Assembly (NCBI RefSeq): GCF_947179165.1 | Contig: NC_077238.1 | Location: 38,553,793 to 38,617,792 of the forward strand | Origin: Solanum dulcamara | Lineage: Eukaryota > Streptophyta > Magnoliopsida > Solanales > Solanaceae | Direction: 5' to 3' | DNA: 64,000 nt | In this document: in pieces, positions 22,906 through 35,567 of the stretch | Position numbering within the stretch: position 1 is the first letter of the stretch | How the letters are laid out: each line of letters begins with the position of its first letter | Notes under the pieces: generated by a model | The model's input: the letters and a program-made list of their open reading frames with translations, nothing else | What the model was told of the DNA's origin: nothing | Database searches by the model: none | Made by a program: the position numbers and the translations under genes

Positions 22906-24800
22906 TCATCATATCATCATATACATATACTGTACCCGACCCTCTAGTAAGAGACTCGGTGAATAAAGTCGTGTGCGGGTATACCATTTCCAATCAATCA
23001 TGGGACTCAATAAATGATGTAGTAAAACTGTGCATGATAACGTACCCAACCTGGACTCGGTGAATAATACAATGACAATATGCACGAGTGGAATATCATG
23101 AGCAACCATATACAATTAGATTATCATCTGAGATTCAATAGAATAATCAAAATGAACCATCATTTGAAAATCAAGATCGTAGTTATCTCAAGTACCCTTC
23201 GAATGTCATTATGAATTATAATAAATATGAATTATACCAAAATATGAATTATACTAAAATGTGAATTATACCAAAATGTGATGACTGGAATCCTACACAT
23301 GTATCAAGATATAATGATATAAGTTCTGGAAATCAAGAACATTAGCCTTTCTAGTGTCTCTAAGAATAGGAGCTTCTTTGGATTTATACATTCGTCATCC
23401 ATTTGTTTCATATGGATCATGAAAAAAGAAAGAAGTGTAACTTTACATACCTTGAACTCTATCTAAATGTCCCACGTGTACTTCTCGAGCTCGTGGGTCT
23501 AAAATTTTGATAACATAGGTCACAGTTGGATATCCACATCACTTACTAACTAATCCAAGTACGAATGAAACTTAAAAAAATTCGAGTAGCATTTCCCCTG
23601 CAAACTTAATAATCCTCGAAATTCCAATTTAACCAAACACCAACTAAAATATCAACAACAACAATACCAACAATCTCATATCAAACTAGAATTAAATTCA
23701 GCCTTAAGTTAGTTCCAAAATAGCCCAATATACATTGGGATGTGAATGCTTGTATATACTTCTTTATTTTCGTATATACATAGTATATCAACAATAACTG
23801 CATCCAATCCCCCGATATTCCAGACCACAAACAGCTCATAAAAACCACTAAACAGTCTCCAAAATATCATCACAAAAAAGCCAAAAAAATCATGTAAAAC
23901 AACCCCAAATATTGTCACAAAACAGTCCGATATGCGCTTTGTATACAATATCTTCATACACTTTATTCTTTCAAATTCAAGAAAAACAACTCATCAACAA
24001 TATCAAAAAAAATATCAAAAAATATTATACATCATAAATCAGCTAATTCCATCTATTTAATCCACCTAAACTAACCCCTTAATTCATAAATCTCAACAAA
24101 ATAACAAACGAGTTTATAACCCTATTTTTTCCGTTCTAATCTATTAAAACTCTAAATAAACTAGTTAACAATGAAAAAGAGACTTTAATATTACCATAAC
24201 TATGCAGCACCCACATTAACACTTTCCTTCTTGGATGATTTTTAGCTCAAATTGAAGGCAACGTGGCGTATAAAACTTTTCTGTTCATGAGCATCGGGAT
24301 TCGGGGCTCAGATTTTTGTCAAAATTGATGTTTCTCTCTAAGATTTTCCGCTCTCTCTCTCTCAGGAAATTCCTGGATGTTTTGGTCTGAAAAATATAGG
24401 AGAAAGCTAAAAAATTTCCTTAAATGGCATGGGTGTTGGGCCTGACCCAACTTGGAATCGGGTTGGGTCGGGTCCACTGTTCAACTAGACCTTTCTATCG
24501 TAAAACGTCTATATCTCCTTATCCTGATGTCACATTCAGACCCACAACCTATGGTTGGAAAGCTATTTCAATTATCTACAACTTTTATTGATTTCCCAAA
24601 TTCCCAAATGTTGAAGGGGTTATGGTCTCCCGAAGTCAGATCACCTAAAAACGTAACTTAAAAATATATATATTTTTGGATGGCTTCCCCTTTGATTAAA
24701 AACAAGTCATGCCATTTTAAAATTCAAAATTAAAAATCATTGAATTTATGTCCATTAGATAATGAATACTCCAATGTACAAAAATACGGAATATAACACC
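22906..24800 (-). repeat. LTR-like fragment, unassigned gypsy family
   Basis: There is no ORF of note. It contains spaced copies of GGACTCGGTGAATAA-like text (22950 and 23050), a CT-repeat (24345-24362), and a minus-strand leader-like stretch near 24300. I recall this type of text from Solanaceae LTRs, but edges, primer site and polypurine tract are not visible. Orientation is inferred from the order of the U3-like and leader-like parts. Confidence 0.45.
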
Positions 24801-25345
24801 TTACCTGTCGGATCAAGGAGGTAACGGATGGGAAAATGGATTAAACAACGAGATTTGAGGCTAATCATCCTCATCTAATTATCTTGAATAGATCAAGGGA
24901 TAGATAAATCTGGAATCATTGGTAAGGGTTAGTAAAGCGTACACTCGTAGACGGATCAAGTTGCATAGTGAAATTCATCTATTTTCCAGATCAAGGACTT
25001 AGGTGAAATTAACTTACCTATTATACATGTAATACAGTAAGGAAAGAATTACTAATAAAAAAGGTCTACTTAGTTAAGGATTCGTGGGGAATACATAAAA
25101 TCCTAGTTTCACTTCTTATTGATTTAAACCACATTAAATCGTACTTTCATTTATTGACGTTTTCTTTTTGATGTATTGATTAGTTTATAAAAATCTCCAC
25201 TCTGTTTTCTCTTTTTATGGGAATAACTTGATTACTAAAGAAAATAATAAATGATTGATCTAAAGTCTAAACCATATTCCTCGTGGGATCGACCCTAACC
25301 TTCATTAGATTCTATATTTGATTAAAAATCACTTTATATTTCTTT
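24800..25345 (+). repeat. Possible LTR end of another gypsy lineage
   Basis: AT-rich text ends in CTCGTGGGATCGACCCT (25281-25297) and GGAGGTGTAATTTGAGCGTA (25348-25367). These phrases are familiar from Tat/Ogre-like LTR ends, but no primer site follows. No coding sequence is seen. Confidence 0.3.
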
Positions 25346-25369
25346 AGGGAGGTGTAATTTGAGCGTATA

Positions 25370-25580
25370 AATGGGTATCCATCCCTTTGTACCATAAAAA
25401 TACCATAAAATTACCTTTCATAGGGAGAAGATGAGTATCCATCCCCTTTTCACCATAATAATACCATAAAATTACCTTTCTTAGGGTGAAAAAAGTATCC
25501 ATCACTTTCTGCCGTAATAATACCTTCAAATTATCTTGGTAGGGAAAAGTATCCATCCCTTCATACCTCAATACTAAATG
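25370..25580. repeat. Short tandem array, four diverged units of about 50-70 bp
   Basis: Each unit has GTATCCATCCCTTT-like text, then ACCATAAAAATACC and AAATTACCTTTCATAGGG. On the minus strand three units stay open in one frame and encode a repeating GMDTHLLP...WYKGMDTHLY pattern with spacing of 22-25 residues. This could be a real repeated peptide or an accident of the array; I do not recognise it. Confidence 0.7.
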
Positions 25581-25950
25581 CTTGTACTATGATAAAAGTC
25601 CTCATTGTGTAACATCAACAAGGTATAAATATTGATTACCTTGGTCTATAAGAAAAGGAAAAAAAGTAATGAAAATCAAAAGAAAAAGGGAAAAAGATTA
25701 CCTTGCATTGTGCTCTCCATTGTGGTGTTGCAAAATAATAAAGATTAGTAGGCTATTTATAGAGATCACAAGCAATCAAAATTCAATATCCTTGGCCAAT
25801 ACGAATTGTGTATCCTTATTTTAGTGGAAAAGAACAAAGAGGGTTGCCGGTGTAATTCTTGCAATAAAACAAAAATAATATGTCTCATGTTGAAAATATA
25901 ATACCACTCTACTTGAAGATAAGTGCATCAAAGTAATTAAAAAAAGGGGT
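25581..25950 (-). promoter_or_regulatory. Promoter-like stretch on the minus strand
   Basis: The minus strand has CTCTATAAATAG at about 25756-25767. An ATG follows about 45 bp downstream at about 25721 in a good plant context (CACAATGGAG), and 20 bases later there is AAGGTAATC, which resembles a 5' splice site. Further downstream lies the tandem array. It may be the start of a decayed gene or another LTR promoter. Nothing else is seen in this stretch. Confidence 0.35.
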
Positions 25951-28280
25951 TCGAAATGAGTTTCGAGTCTCGGTCGGGGAAATTTCCATCTTTGAGAAGT
26001 TTCTCATGTTGAGCTTCTGGTGCAACCCACTTTGCTTCTCCACAAACATAGGCACATGGCTGTATTTACAAAGTGGTGGCTGACCTACCCTCCGCATTCA
26101 CGTGAGGAGTTCCATATTCATGGGAAGAAGCTTCCCATGCCTCTGTGTTCATGAACATCATTTGCGTTTGCAGAGGGTCATTAGTCCAAACCTCCATATT
26201 CGTGGGATGCATACCGTATTTGTGGAGGGTCAGTGATGCTGAGTTCTACATTCCTGGAGGATCATTGATGCAGACCTCTATTTTCGCGGACAAGGCTCGA
26301 CATTTGCATAGAATAAAATGCTTGACAATAGTAAATTTTAAAAGCCCGATTTCAACGTGCATTCTACATTTCCAACTTAGAGAAGGTGCAATTTTTACAG
26401 AAATTCTTGGCCAAATTTGATTATTCTTATTCGAGGGAATTGGAAATTTGCATAGGTACATTTTGGGATCGTTCAATCTTCCATTTCTCTTGGTAATTCT
26501 TGCCAATTTCTTTCTAAATTTTAGTTTTTATTCCTTTTGAGCTCCTTTAATGGTGAGACTATTTTTGGATGATTATAGATCAGATTGTTTTTTGGAGCAC
26601 AAGTTCCTTGAGCTTATTGGGACCTTCTGACAAATTCATTTTTATGATTTCGTGTGAGGATCGCAAGTTTCAATTTCAACCTGTTTCCATTTCTAAATTT
26701 ATTTAACAGAATATGGGTATCAATTGTTTTATTTTGACGTTATCTCACTAATTTGATAGTGTGACACAATTCGTAGGCTCTTTATAAAGGAAAATCTCTA
26801 AAACAGAGACTCCAGTACAGTTTCAGCTTTAAGGTAGGTTATAATTTTCCTTTTTAGACTAGGCATAGTTTGATTATCTATATAAATGAGTAGTTGATAG
26901 TTAGAATGGTGTTAGGATTAGGTTATTGGTGTAATGGATCCTTGGTGAGATTTATTGGCCATTTGGGTTATCTAGCTTAGTATTTTAATCGACGAACCTT
27001 AGTTTAGGGTGATTTTCTTGGCTAGGTTGTTTCTTAGATCCTCACATTGCTTCTAGATGATGTGAAACTTAGTTTGTATACGTGTTGGTTGCTTGGTGGA
27101 TTGTGTGCTTCCTCTTTGTATTATGCTTAAGTGAATTTCCTTTTTGTAATTGAACTATTGGGTTTAAGGCTATAACCATGGACTAGCAGAATTCCAGTTT
27201 AGTTCTTTTGAGCTGTGCCGGGTGTTTTATTTAGTTGTGTGTATAATTTGGACAGTTCTGTGAAGATTACTGATTTTTGTTGGTGAAACAACATGTTCAT
27301 AGAATATTTGCATATGATTTCTAGAGAAAGAGGTTTTTGAACTATTTTTGGTTACACTACACTTCCCAATGGATTTTGAGCTCCAAAGGAGAAATATTTT
27401 TGATTTTCGACTGATTTTACCAATAAAAACATGGTTTTCAAGGAAAATATATCATTTTTGCCTTGTAAAGGCATCTATTGAAAAGATCTAGAAGCCTACA
27501 AATTGAATTCTAGGTTTTATTTTTTGCATTTATGTAATAAGCTGAGGCAGGGTTCAGTAGTTGCCTCAAGGATCAATGGGACAACCGACTAGATAACTCT
27601 AAAATTTTTTGCACTCATTCTTTATTAGCCACATATGCATTGCACCTTTTGTGTGGTTGACTAAATATGATGTTGCTTGGTCTAGTAGATTAGTTACTAC
27701 TTACTTGTTGGTGGTTATGAGTTACTTTTCCCCCTTTTATCAGTCTTATGTTAGAACTATTTCGCTGCTTACTTATGTATATGTTCTTTCTGAGCTCGGT
27801 TGGCCTATGATGCCTATTGAATACCCCATGTTTTGGTACTCATACTATACTTTTGCATTATTTTTTAATGTAGATCCTAATATTATCTACCCTCCGTGAG
27901 TGTTCAATCTTCTTTGGCTATCATTGATGCTGATCATGGTAAGCTCCAGGCGTCCTAAGAGTGGATGACTTTCCTCTTTTGTACTAACTTGTATTTTTGT
28001 ATTTTATTAATTAAGTCCCTTGTATACATAGTTTATTTGTACTTAGTAGCTCCTATATACGTGATTCTAGGTCCGGGGGTTTAGTCTTGTGTCAGTTGGT
28101 CTTTTCGATCACTTTTGGGCCTTTTTTTGTATATTTTGTATTGTACTACATTTATTATGAGATGTCCCATTTCTTATATGATATTCCTATTATTATTATG
28201 CTTAAATTTTGTGTTTCAAAAATTTTGTTTGGGTTTAGCTTTCCTACATGGGGTTTTTAGTAAGCGCCATCATCATGATA
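25950..28280 (+). repeat. 5' LTR of element D (left edge uncertain)
   Basis: The right end is fixed by CATGATA plus a primer site at 28284. A TATAAA lies at 26783-26788. GGTACTCATACTATACTT near 27835 matches the B LTR near 19851, so B and D LTRs are related. The U3 carries repeated words of the form CATATTCGTGGG and ATTTTCGCGG (about 26095-26300). I cannot see a clear TG start; 25950 is a guess from where the words begin. Confidence 0.6.
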
Positions 28281-28283
28281 GAG

Positions 28284-28295
28284 TGGTATCAGAGC
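28284..28295 (+). promoter_or_regulatory. Primer-binding site of element D
   Basis: TGGTATCAGAGC, tRNA-iMet type, 3 bases after the LTR end. Confidence 0.88.
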
Positions 28296-28485
28296 TTTAG
28301 GTTACCACTATCACCAGTACAGGAGTAAGTTCCTAATAGAGTTTTATGGATCGGTACTATCACGTCTGTATTTTATCTTCGAGAGGTTATAGGGCATTCC
28401 TAGTAATATTCCCCTTGTCTTGTGTTATATAGTGCATTTTTTACTATTGCAACTTCTGCGTTTCTTTCATTTTATTCTTTCTCAG

Positions 28486-29700
28486 ATGGCTAGGACGAGG
28501 TCATCTATGGGTGGGCACGAGCCTCTTTCACCTATATATAAAGCCCCTACAAGTAGTAGAGGTCGAGTCTGAGTATGAAATACAATACCAACTTGAGATC
28601 AGGAGTGGGACCATCATAAAAGCTTGAGATAGAGGTTTAGCACGTTCAACATCTATCAGAGGGTCAAAGGCCAGTCCTGACTTTTTCTCCACCTATGGAA
28701 CATTTTTCTATTATGACTTCCGAGGAGTAGAATATATTGGGCCAGTTCATCAAATTGGGCCTTCTAAGGTTCTTGGGTGCTGCGGGCAAGGATGCCCACG
28801 AGTTTCTAGTCAGTTATTAGGAGAGGTTGCATAACCTCGGACTTATGGAGTCCTACAGGGTTAATTATACTATATTCTATATAGATGGATCAGTGAACTA
28901 CTGTTGGTGTTCTTATCTCTATTGCAGGGCAGACGAGTCACCTCTGATGACTTGGGTGTAGTTTTCTAAGGCTTTCTTAAAGAAGTACGTACCTCACAGC
29001 TTGAGGGAGTGGTTGTAGGATGAATTCACAGACCTGACTTATTCATCATTTTTAGTTGTAGAGTATGAGACACAATTCCATGAGTTGGATAGACATGTGG
29101 CTATGCTTATGCTGCTAGAGCACAATAAGGTGCACAGATTTGTTCGAGGGCTCTCATTCTAACTTCGGCTAGCTATAGAAGAGAAGGTCGCATCAGAGGG
29201 TTTTTTCTATGGATAGTTGATCATGCACGCACCATTGAGGGAATCCATTTTTGGCCTATGGATGCATCAATCAAAGGCCCTATCGTAAGGGTGGTTTCAG
29301 CAAGTCTTAGTCCTATGGTAGGGGTTTTTGAAAAGAGCTTACCCGCAACACTTTTAGCCTGCTAGGATGGTTCATGAACCTCTTCACCTTATAGATGGTG
29401 GTAATATTATGGGTACTCGTGGTCAGATATTTTTGGCTCTAGTTCAGACTTCTCGAGGGTCATATTCTGGGTATTCACGCCATAGTGGCCAGTCAAGTTC
29501 AGCTGAGTCATCTCAGTAGGTCAGTTCTGGTAAGGGTTTTTATGAGTGTGATGAATTTGGCCACTTTTTTAGAGAATGTCATATGGGTCAGCCTTTCAAA
29601 TAGAGGGCCAATATGATCATCAAGTTCAGGCCCCTATGACTCTGGTTCACTCTACTAAAAGTGGTGCTCAAGGCGGCATGGTTGCTACCCAGGATGCTTG
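28486..29700 (+). pseudogene. Element D gag (broken)
   Basis: The ATG is at 28486 (MARTRSSMGG). Frames then shift through capsid-like pieces: FSKAFLKKYVPHSLREWL (about 28970-29020), VVEYETQFHELDRH and HRFVRGLSF (about 29050-29160), the usual end of a gypsy capsid. A knuckle-like FYECDEFGHFFREC at about 29540-29575 has lost its first Cys. There are many stops. It would form the capsid shell. Order and spacing to the primer site and to the protease downstream are normal. Confidence 0.75.
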
Positions 29701-29746
29701 ATGTGGTCCACAGTTAGGCAGGTCTAGTGGTCGGTGTTGACGTCAT

Positions 29747-30340
29747 GTGGATGTTTTTCCTTGGAGGCCAGAGGTAGAGGCTTCGAATGTCGTTATCATA
29801 GGTACGATCTTTGTCTCTCATCATCCTGCATATGCTTTATTTAATCCAGGGTCGGCCTACTCATATGTTTCTTTTTATTATACTATTTATTTGGATATGT
29901 TGTGTGAGCCTTTGCCTGAGCCTATGTATGTAGCTACCCCTGTAAGTGATCTTTCAGTACTAGATCGAGTGTATCGATCATGTGTGGTTACTATCTTAGG
30001 GTATGATACTAGGGTAGATTTTGTTTTGTTGGATATGGCAGACATCAACTTAATTCTAGGCATAGATTTTCTAGCTCCTCACCATATGTTCTTGGATTGT
30101 TTTTCCAAGACTGTTACTTTATGCATGCCTTACATTCCCTCAATTTTATGGATGGGTACTATTATCCATATACTTAGGGGTGTGATCTCTTTTCTAAGGG
30201 GGTTGGTAGGAAAAGGGTGTCTATCATATATTTCTTATGTTTGTGATACTAGTACCGACATTCCTTGTCTTGATTCAATTCTAGTGGTTAGAGATTATCC
30301 CAATGTGTACGGTGATATTGATTTCATCATTGATATTTAG
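29747..30340 (+). pseudogene. Element D aspartic protease and RT lead-in
   Basis: This frame is open for 197 codons but begins inside a longer ancestral ORF. Residues 29-39 carry the protease active-site loop as YALFNPGSAYS, with Asn (codon 29843-29845) for the catalytic Asp, so the enzyme would be dead. The second protease half has DINLILGIDFL. Residues about 170-195 match the segment that precedes RT. It would have cut the gag-pol polyprotein in the particle. A stop at 30338-30340 separates it from RT. Confidence 0.8.
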
Positions 30341-31077
30341 CCAAGTACACAACCAATTTCTATTCCACCCTACTAGATGGCTCTAGCTGAGTTAAGGGAG
30401 ATTAAGGTGCAACACTAGGACATCCTAAGTAAGGGGTTCATTAGAGCCAGTGTGTCTTCTTAGGGTGATTTTTTCCTGTTCTTAAAGAAGAAGGATTGTA
30501 CCTTGCATATATGTATTGACTACAGACAGTTGAACAAGGTGACCATCAAGAATAGGCATCCTATGTCGTGGATTGATGATTTATTTGACCAGCTCTAGGG
30601 TGAAGTAGTGTACTCTAAGATAGACTTGATATTAGACTACCACCAATTGAGACTTAGGGTGACATACATCCCTAAGAATGTCTAGGACTTGATACGACCA
30701 TTATAAGTTCTTAGTCATATCTTTTGGATTGAGTAATGCACTAACAACTTTCATGGGCTTGATGAACTGTGTGTTCAGTCCCTACTTAGACTCTTTTGTG
30801 ATATTGTTCATTAATGACATTCTAATCTACTCTAGGAGTAGTGTGCAGCATGAGCCATATCTAACTATTGTACTTTAGACATTGCGAGATTAGCAGTTGT
30901 ATGCCAAATTCCCTAAATGTGAGTTTTGGCTTAAGTCTATAGCATTCTAGGGGTACGTGGTGTCCAAGGATGAAATTAGGGTGGATCCGACAAAGGTCGC
31001 CGATGTTTGTGGTTGGACGAGGCCCACTTCTCCCATTGAGGTTTGAAGTTTCATTGGTTTGGCAGGATATTTATCAC
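30341..31077 (+). pseudogene. Element D reverse transcriptase, truncated
   Basis: RT text in several frames: [28 protein letters not shown] and [10 protein letters not shown], then a fingers-palm segment with stops. The active-site box reads FINDILIYS (codons at 30810-30818) where FVDD or YVDD is expected, so a catalytic Asp is Asn. It ends in SPIEV (stop) SFIGLAGYL, just before the connection domain, where E LTR sequence takes over at about 31078. The RNase H end and integrase of the same type resume at 42450. Confidence 0.82.
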
Positions 31078-32217
31078 ACCATAATAACTTTTTTGGATCA
31101 TAATTGATCATCATAGTATCTTTCGTCATTCAATCATCAATCTTGACTTCATTTGTAAAAGCTTTCTTTTGAAAATCATTGAATTCATAATGAACTTAGG
31201 AAAAATCCTCTTTCAACTTCGTAATCATAATTAAAAATAGATTTATGCATGGGAATTTATAATTCAACTTAAAATCATACAATTCAGATAGAATAATTCT
31301 TGTAATGATCATAGATAACATCTAAAAATGAAATTGAAATAGCCTAATGCAATTCATGAAAACTAAGATTAATAAACATATGGACATTGAAGAAGAACCT
31401 TGAAGAAATCTTAGGACTCCATTGGTGAAAGGGACCTATGGATCAATCCCAACATACCTTGGTGAATTTTCTTAGAAATTGAAGAGGAATCTGATTGCTT
31501 TTGAAAACCTAGCTTGAAAATTGAAGAAGAATTTTGAGAGAATTTGTGATCTTGCCTTAGTAGAAATTTTGAAGAGTGATTTAGAATAGAGCGAATTTCA
31601 AAGGGTTGGGTAGTTATAGGCTTGAACTTGGCCATAATAGTTACTAGATACATTGAACTAAACTTTGGAAAAAGATAATATTACCCTTGATTAATTTTAG
31701 ATTTTGACTCGTTCTCAATTCTATGACTCGTAGAGTTGAGTCATAGTGCAAGCCCGAGAAAACTCATAAAATAAGGGCCTTTGATGATTTCTTATGAGTC
31801 GTGCCTATGAATCATCATCTTTCTTATGACTAGTCAAATCCATTCGTTCTGTAGGTCTTTGAGAAGAAGCTGATTTCAGGGTCTCTGATCTTTTCCTACG
31901 AGTTGTGTATACGACTTTTCAAAAGGATTATGAGTCATTAACTTCACTCATCTTGTAGACCTTAAAGTTTAAGGGTCTTTGAAGTGTTGGTATGGCTTAA
32001 TGTTATGACCCGTCGAATAGACTACGAGTTGTGGTGCTGAGTTATGTTACCTCTCTTGAGTTTTAGTCCTGATCAAGCCCAAGGTCTCTATTTAGGACTC
32101 GTCTTTACTAGTCATAGGAACCTCTACAATTCATAGAGTGACTTGTGGTCTTGAAATAAGTCTACATTTTTGGAAATTTCTTCTTGGTTCCAACCTTCCG
32201 ACTTTTAGGATCTTACA
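31078..32217 (-). repeat. 3' LTR of element E, truncated on the left
   Basis: It aligns with 41305-42449 (both contain CCATAATAA, TTTTTTGGATCAT and TTGATCATCAT). The U3 edge TGTAAGATCC is at 32217 (minus). The U5 half (about 1,060 bp) is missing at the junction with D. The U3 region is dense in TATGACTCGT/ACGAGT-type words (31690-32160). Confidence 0.87.
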
Positions 32218-32235
32218 ATATCTCCCCTTAGGAAC
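32218..32235 (-). promoter_or_regulatory. Polypurine tract of element E
   Basis: The minus strand reads AAGGGGAGATAT directly before TGTAAGATCC. The upstream GAGGATGGATGTTCC resembles the same place in A (GAGGACGAATGTTCC). Confidence 0.8.
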
Positions 32236-32464
32236 ATCCATCCTCAACTGATATTTAAATAGCACAGAAAAGACATGAAAAGAGGAATAGAAACCCAACA
32301 TAAATATAATGGCACCTCATAATGCATAGAACATGAAAATTTTAAGACTCAACATAAATCATGACTTAAAAATCAACTTTCATGAACATGCATGCACATG
32401 AATGACATAAGAGGGACTGAATACGTAAGAGTTCAATTGAGTTGAATAGGAACAACTTACTACC

Positions 32465-32572
32465 TTAGGCTTGAGTAGAGGGAAAGAGGTACGGGTATCG
32501 TTTCATCATATCCGCCTCTGCTTACCAAGTAGCACTCTCTACTTGTTAATTTCTCCACAATACTTTAATAGA
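32465..32572 (-). pseudogene. Element E chromodomain end, split from pol by solo LTR F
   Basis: The minus strand reads SIKVLWRN, a stop, QVESATW and AEADMMKRYPYLFPSTQA with TAA at 32465. This is the C-terminal chromodomain of E. The rest of integrase lies at 35568 onwards; removing F and one target-site copy joins the two parts in frame. Confidence 0.85.
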
Positions 32573-35567
32573 CATGATGTTACACCCCGCACTTTTGGAC
32601 CTTGGAACGTGTTCCTAACCTTCTTGAAAGTGGCCATGAGACTCCTACTGTCCTCACACATTGAACAACTCTAAGGAAAGAAAAATGCGATAACCCGTGA
32701 GAGGGAAGGTTAGAAATAGGGTCGTAAGAATCTAGAAGAAGTTGGACGCCAAGTAACGAGTCGTAGGACTCGATTTACCTACGTAAGCTACCAATTTAGA
32801 AGTCTTATACACTTGAGCTACTTAAGGACATACCAAGCTTGCGTAGCATGAATTACATAGGCTCTTAAAATAGGACGAGATTACGAACCCACAAGGAAGC
32901 GGAAAAGATGACACGTGGCAGCCAATGAAGGAGTGAAATGTGGCAGTACCTCAAGCAAGCAGGTGACCCACCTTCTTGGGGGGAGGTTGGCCCCATGCCA
33001 CGTGGCAGCCTTAGAGGCTATGTATGGATTCGTGGACAATAAGGGCTTTACACATGTCACCCTTGGGGGCTGACACATGTCACCTCCTAAAGGAGTGTAT
33101 ATAGACATGTAAGTATGAGTAAAATTCAGTTTACACCTCAAATATTTATTTTTAGTACTTGGAAAAGGAAAATATAATCCTAAAGACTAAGAGAGAGCAC
33201 CTACGGCCAAGGCCAAGAATTCAAGGTGAGTTCTGATTTTCTTCTGTGAATTAATTATCTACAATGTTCCTCAAGCATGTGAGGAGGTATATATTCATCT
33301 TATGATGTCTAAGGATTCATTTCTTTAGCCCTACACTTAGAAACTAGAAGAGAAAAATGCTGGAGGGCAAGAAGAGGGAGCTACGGGGTTTGCGGCTGCC
33401 AAGGTAAGCCTCCGAGTTTTATTCCGTGAATTAATGATTTAAGGTGTCCCACAGTTATATAATGGTTTTTTATAACATAAAATTCCATTTCAGGGCATAA
33501 AGGAAGTGATACAAACAGTCTGCTCAATTTCAGCACGTTTAGAGAAGTTCCGAGTTGCAATTTGGCAGTTTTGGCCAATTTCGGGTAAGGTATGGTTTCT
33601 CCTTTCAATTTGGAATTTATGGTGTTTTGATGGAGTGTGTTACACGCCCTATATGTTTCTGTAAATGTGAAAATTTCATATAAATGCTTGATGTTTGAAA
33701 CAAACTAAATTGGAGTCGCTATAGTTGAATAGTCGTCGAAGTAAAGTGTTGTACTTGTGGTGTACTGTTGCAGGTGTGTGGGGGTTTGTTTCAGGGACTA
33801 AATGTATTCTAAAAGGGGTGTGGATTCTTCTGGTTTCATCCACATGGCCCCTCATTTCGTATAATTAAAGGTGTTGCAAAATAAAGTCTAGACACCTTAT
33901 TTTGGTATCGTAGTTTCGAGCGAGTTGTTTGGAGTTTATGTTGTGTATTGTTAGTATGAATTACTTAAACATATGCTGCATGTTATTGTTGTTGGTTGGA
34001 TTTAGGTATTAGGGGTGTAATTGGAAATTTGGATAGGGCACATTATAGGGGAGATGCTGCCTGATTTTCGTTAACGTCTTCACTAATTAAAGACCTAGTC
34101 GAGGAGACGAACAAGGACATAGGTTCTGTGAATACTAAGGTGCAACTGAAGGTGATGAAAAATTTAAGGTTGTTGATACTCGCATTGCTTCCATGTTAAA
34201 TAGGTTTGGAGGACGACGACGTAGATGTGATTAAGAGAAGTCCATACGAGGTATGTGAAGCTTTCTTTTGGCATGTTTTGTAATAAGTATGTGAAACTAT
34301 CTCTTCTTTCTTTTGGAATGTCTTAGATGTAGACTATGGATGATGTAAGCTTTGGTGCAACTTCATTCTTAGGTTCTGAATATGACTTCAGGACTCTTGA
34401 TCACTTCTGGATGTTAAGACTCTTAAAGTAGATAAACTCCTATTTCTCGAGTCTTCTATGTGACTGTATAGTGATTGATTAGAAAAAACTCTTCTTTTAA
34501 AAGAGAAAGGCTCTGAGATAACCAATGCTCAGACTGCTATAAGATATTTCACATTGGTATATGTCTAAGAGTTCCAAACCTTCTTTTTACATAGTCCTTA
34601 GTGACATTCAAAGGGTATACGTCAGATACTTCCTACCTTGATCTCCAAGTGATGGTTCGCTTAATGACTTTATTGAGTCTCAAATAATGATTTACACTGT
34701 ATTTTGTTTCTCACTACTCTACTTGTGTATAGTGTAACACTTCTTCTCCGAGTCCCAGGCCATTTATCGGATTGAAGCTTAATTTCACTGCATTGTTCAT
34801 CGCCCCTTCTAAAGGGCTGGGTACATATATATATATATATGTGATGATGTGTTGTAATAAGGAGGTGATGGTTCTACAAATATGATTCACCGGATCCCTG
34901 ATAGGGCCGGCTATATTGAAAATTTGAGCATGCATGATTTTACTTTCCCAGGTATAGGTTTCTGATTTGATATTTTATCCCCTACTTCTCTATTTCAGAT
35001 ATGCCTCAAATCGTATTGTGTTATGTATTACATACTCAGTACATATATCGTACTGACCCCCCTTTTCTCGAGGGGGCTGCGTTTCATGCCCGCAGGTACA
35101 AATACAGGTTTTGGGAGTCCATAGGCTTAGGATTCTTCTCAGCTCAGCTAGAAGAGGCTCTATTGTATCAGAGCCTAGTGTTTGGTACTAACCCCTGATG
35201 TATAAAATTGTTTTGTTTATCCAGGGGTACGGCGGGGGCCTTATCCCGCTATATGTTGTCATTAATATTCTTAGAGGTCTGCATACATGTATATGTGGGT
35301 TGTGTATGTCAGTTTGGTTTAGCTGGGTCTATATGATGTACTATATATGTTATTATGTTATGGCAGCCTTGTCGGCTTACGTGCCCTTTCATGATGTGAT
35401 ACAAATGAAAGAGGCTACCAGTTTATGAAAATATTATCACCCAATGGGATTCTGTTGCATGGTGTTATGTTAATTACAGTTCGACTTGACCACAGCTGAT
35501 AGACACATATACAGAGGTTCAGATCGGACCCCAGTTGCGGCCTACGGAGTTGGGTCGTGACACACGA
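32573..35567 (+). mobile_element. Solo LTR F with 5 bp target-site duplication
   Basis: The LTR runs 32578-35562 (2,985 bp), starting TGTTACACCCCGCAC and ending GGGTCGTGACA. Flanks are CATGA (32573-32577) and CACGA (35563-35567), a 5 bp duplication with one change. No internal region is present, so recombination between two LTRs probably removed it. A TATATA lies at 33099-33104, with G-box-type motifs upstream. It interrupts the E chromodomain. Open frames inside it (such as 35001-35428) show no motif. Confidence 0.88.
32911..33104 (+). promoter_or_regulatory. G-box/E-box cluster and TATA box in LTR F
   Basis: ACACGTGGCA at 32911-32920, GCCACGTGGC at 32998-33007, and two ACACATGTCA copies near 33050 and 33073 precede TATATA at 33099-33104. 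In plants, CACGTG is bound by bZIP and bHLH factors linked to abscisic acid and light responses. Function here is inferred from sequence only. Confidence 0.55.

Noticed and set aside
25370..25580. CRISPR-like array
   Set aside because: Units are contiguous and diverged with no constant repeats separated by unique spacers, and the context is a plant genome.
35001..35428. Two adjacent open frames of 65 and 76 codons
   Set aside because: They lie within solo LTR F, show no domain, and their codons follow LTR text.
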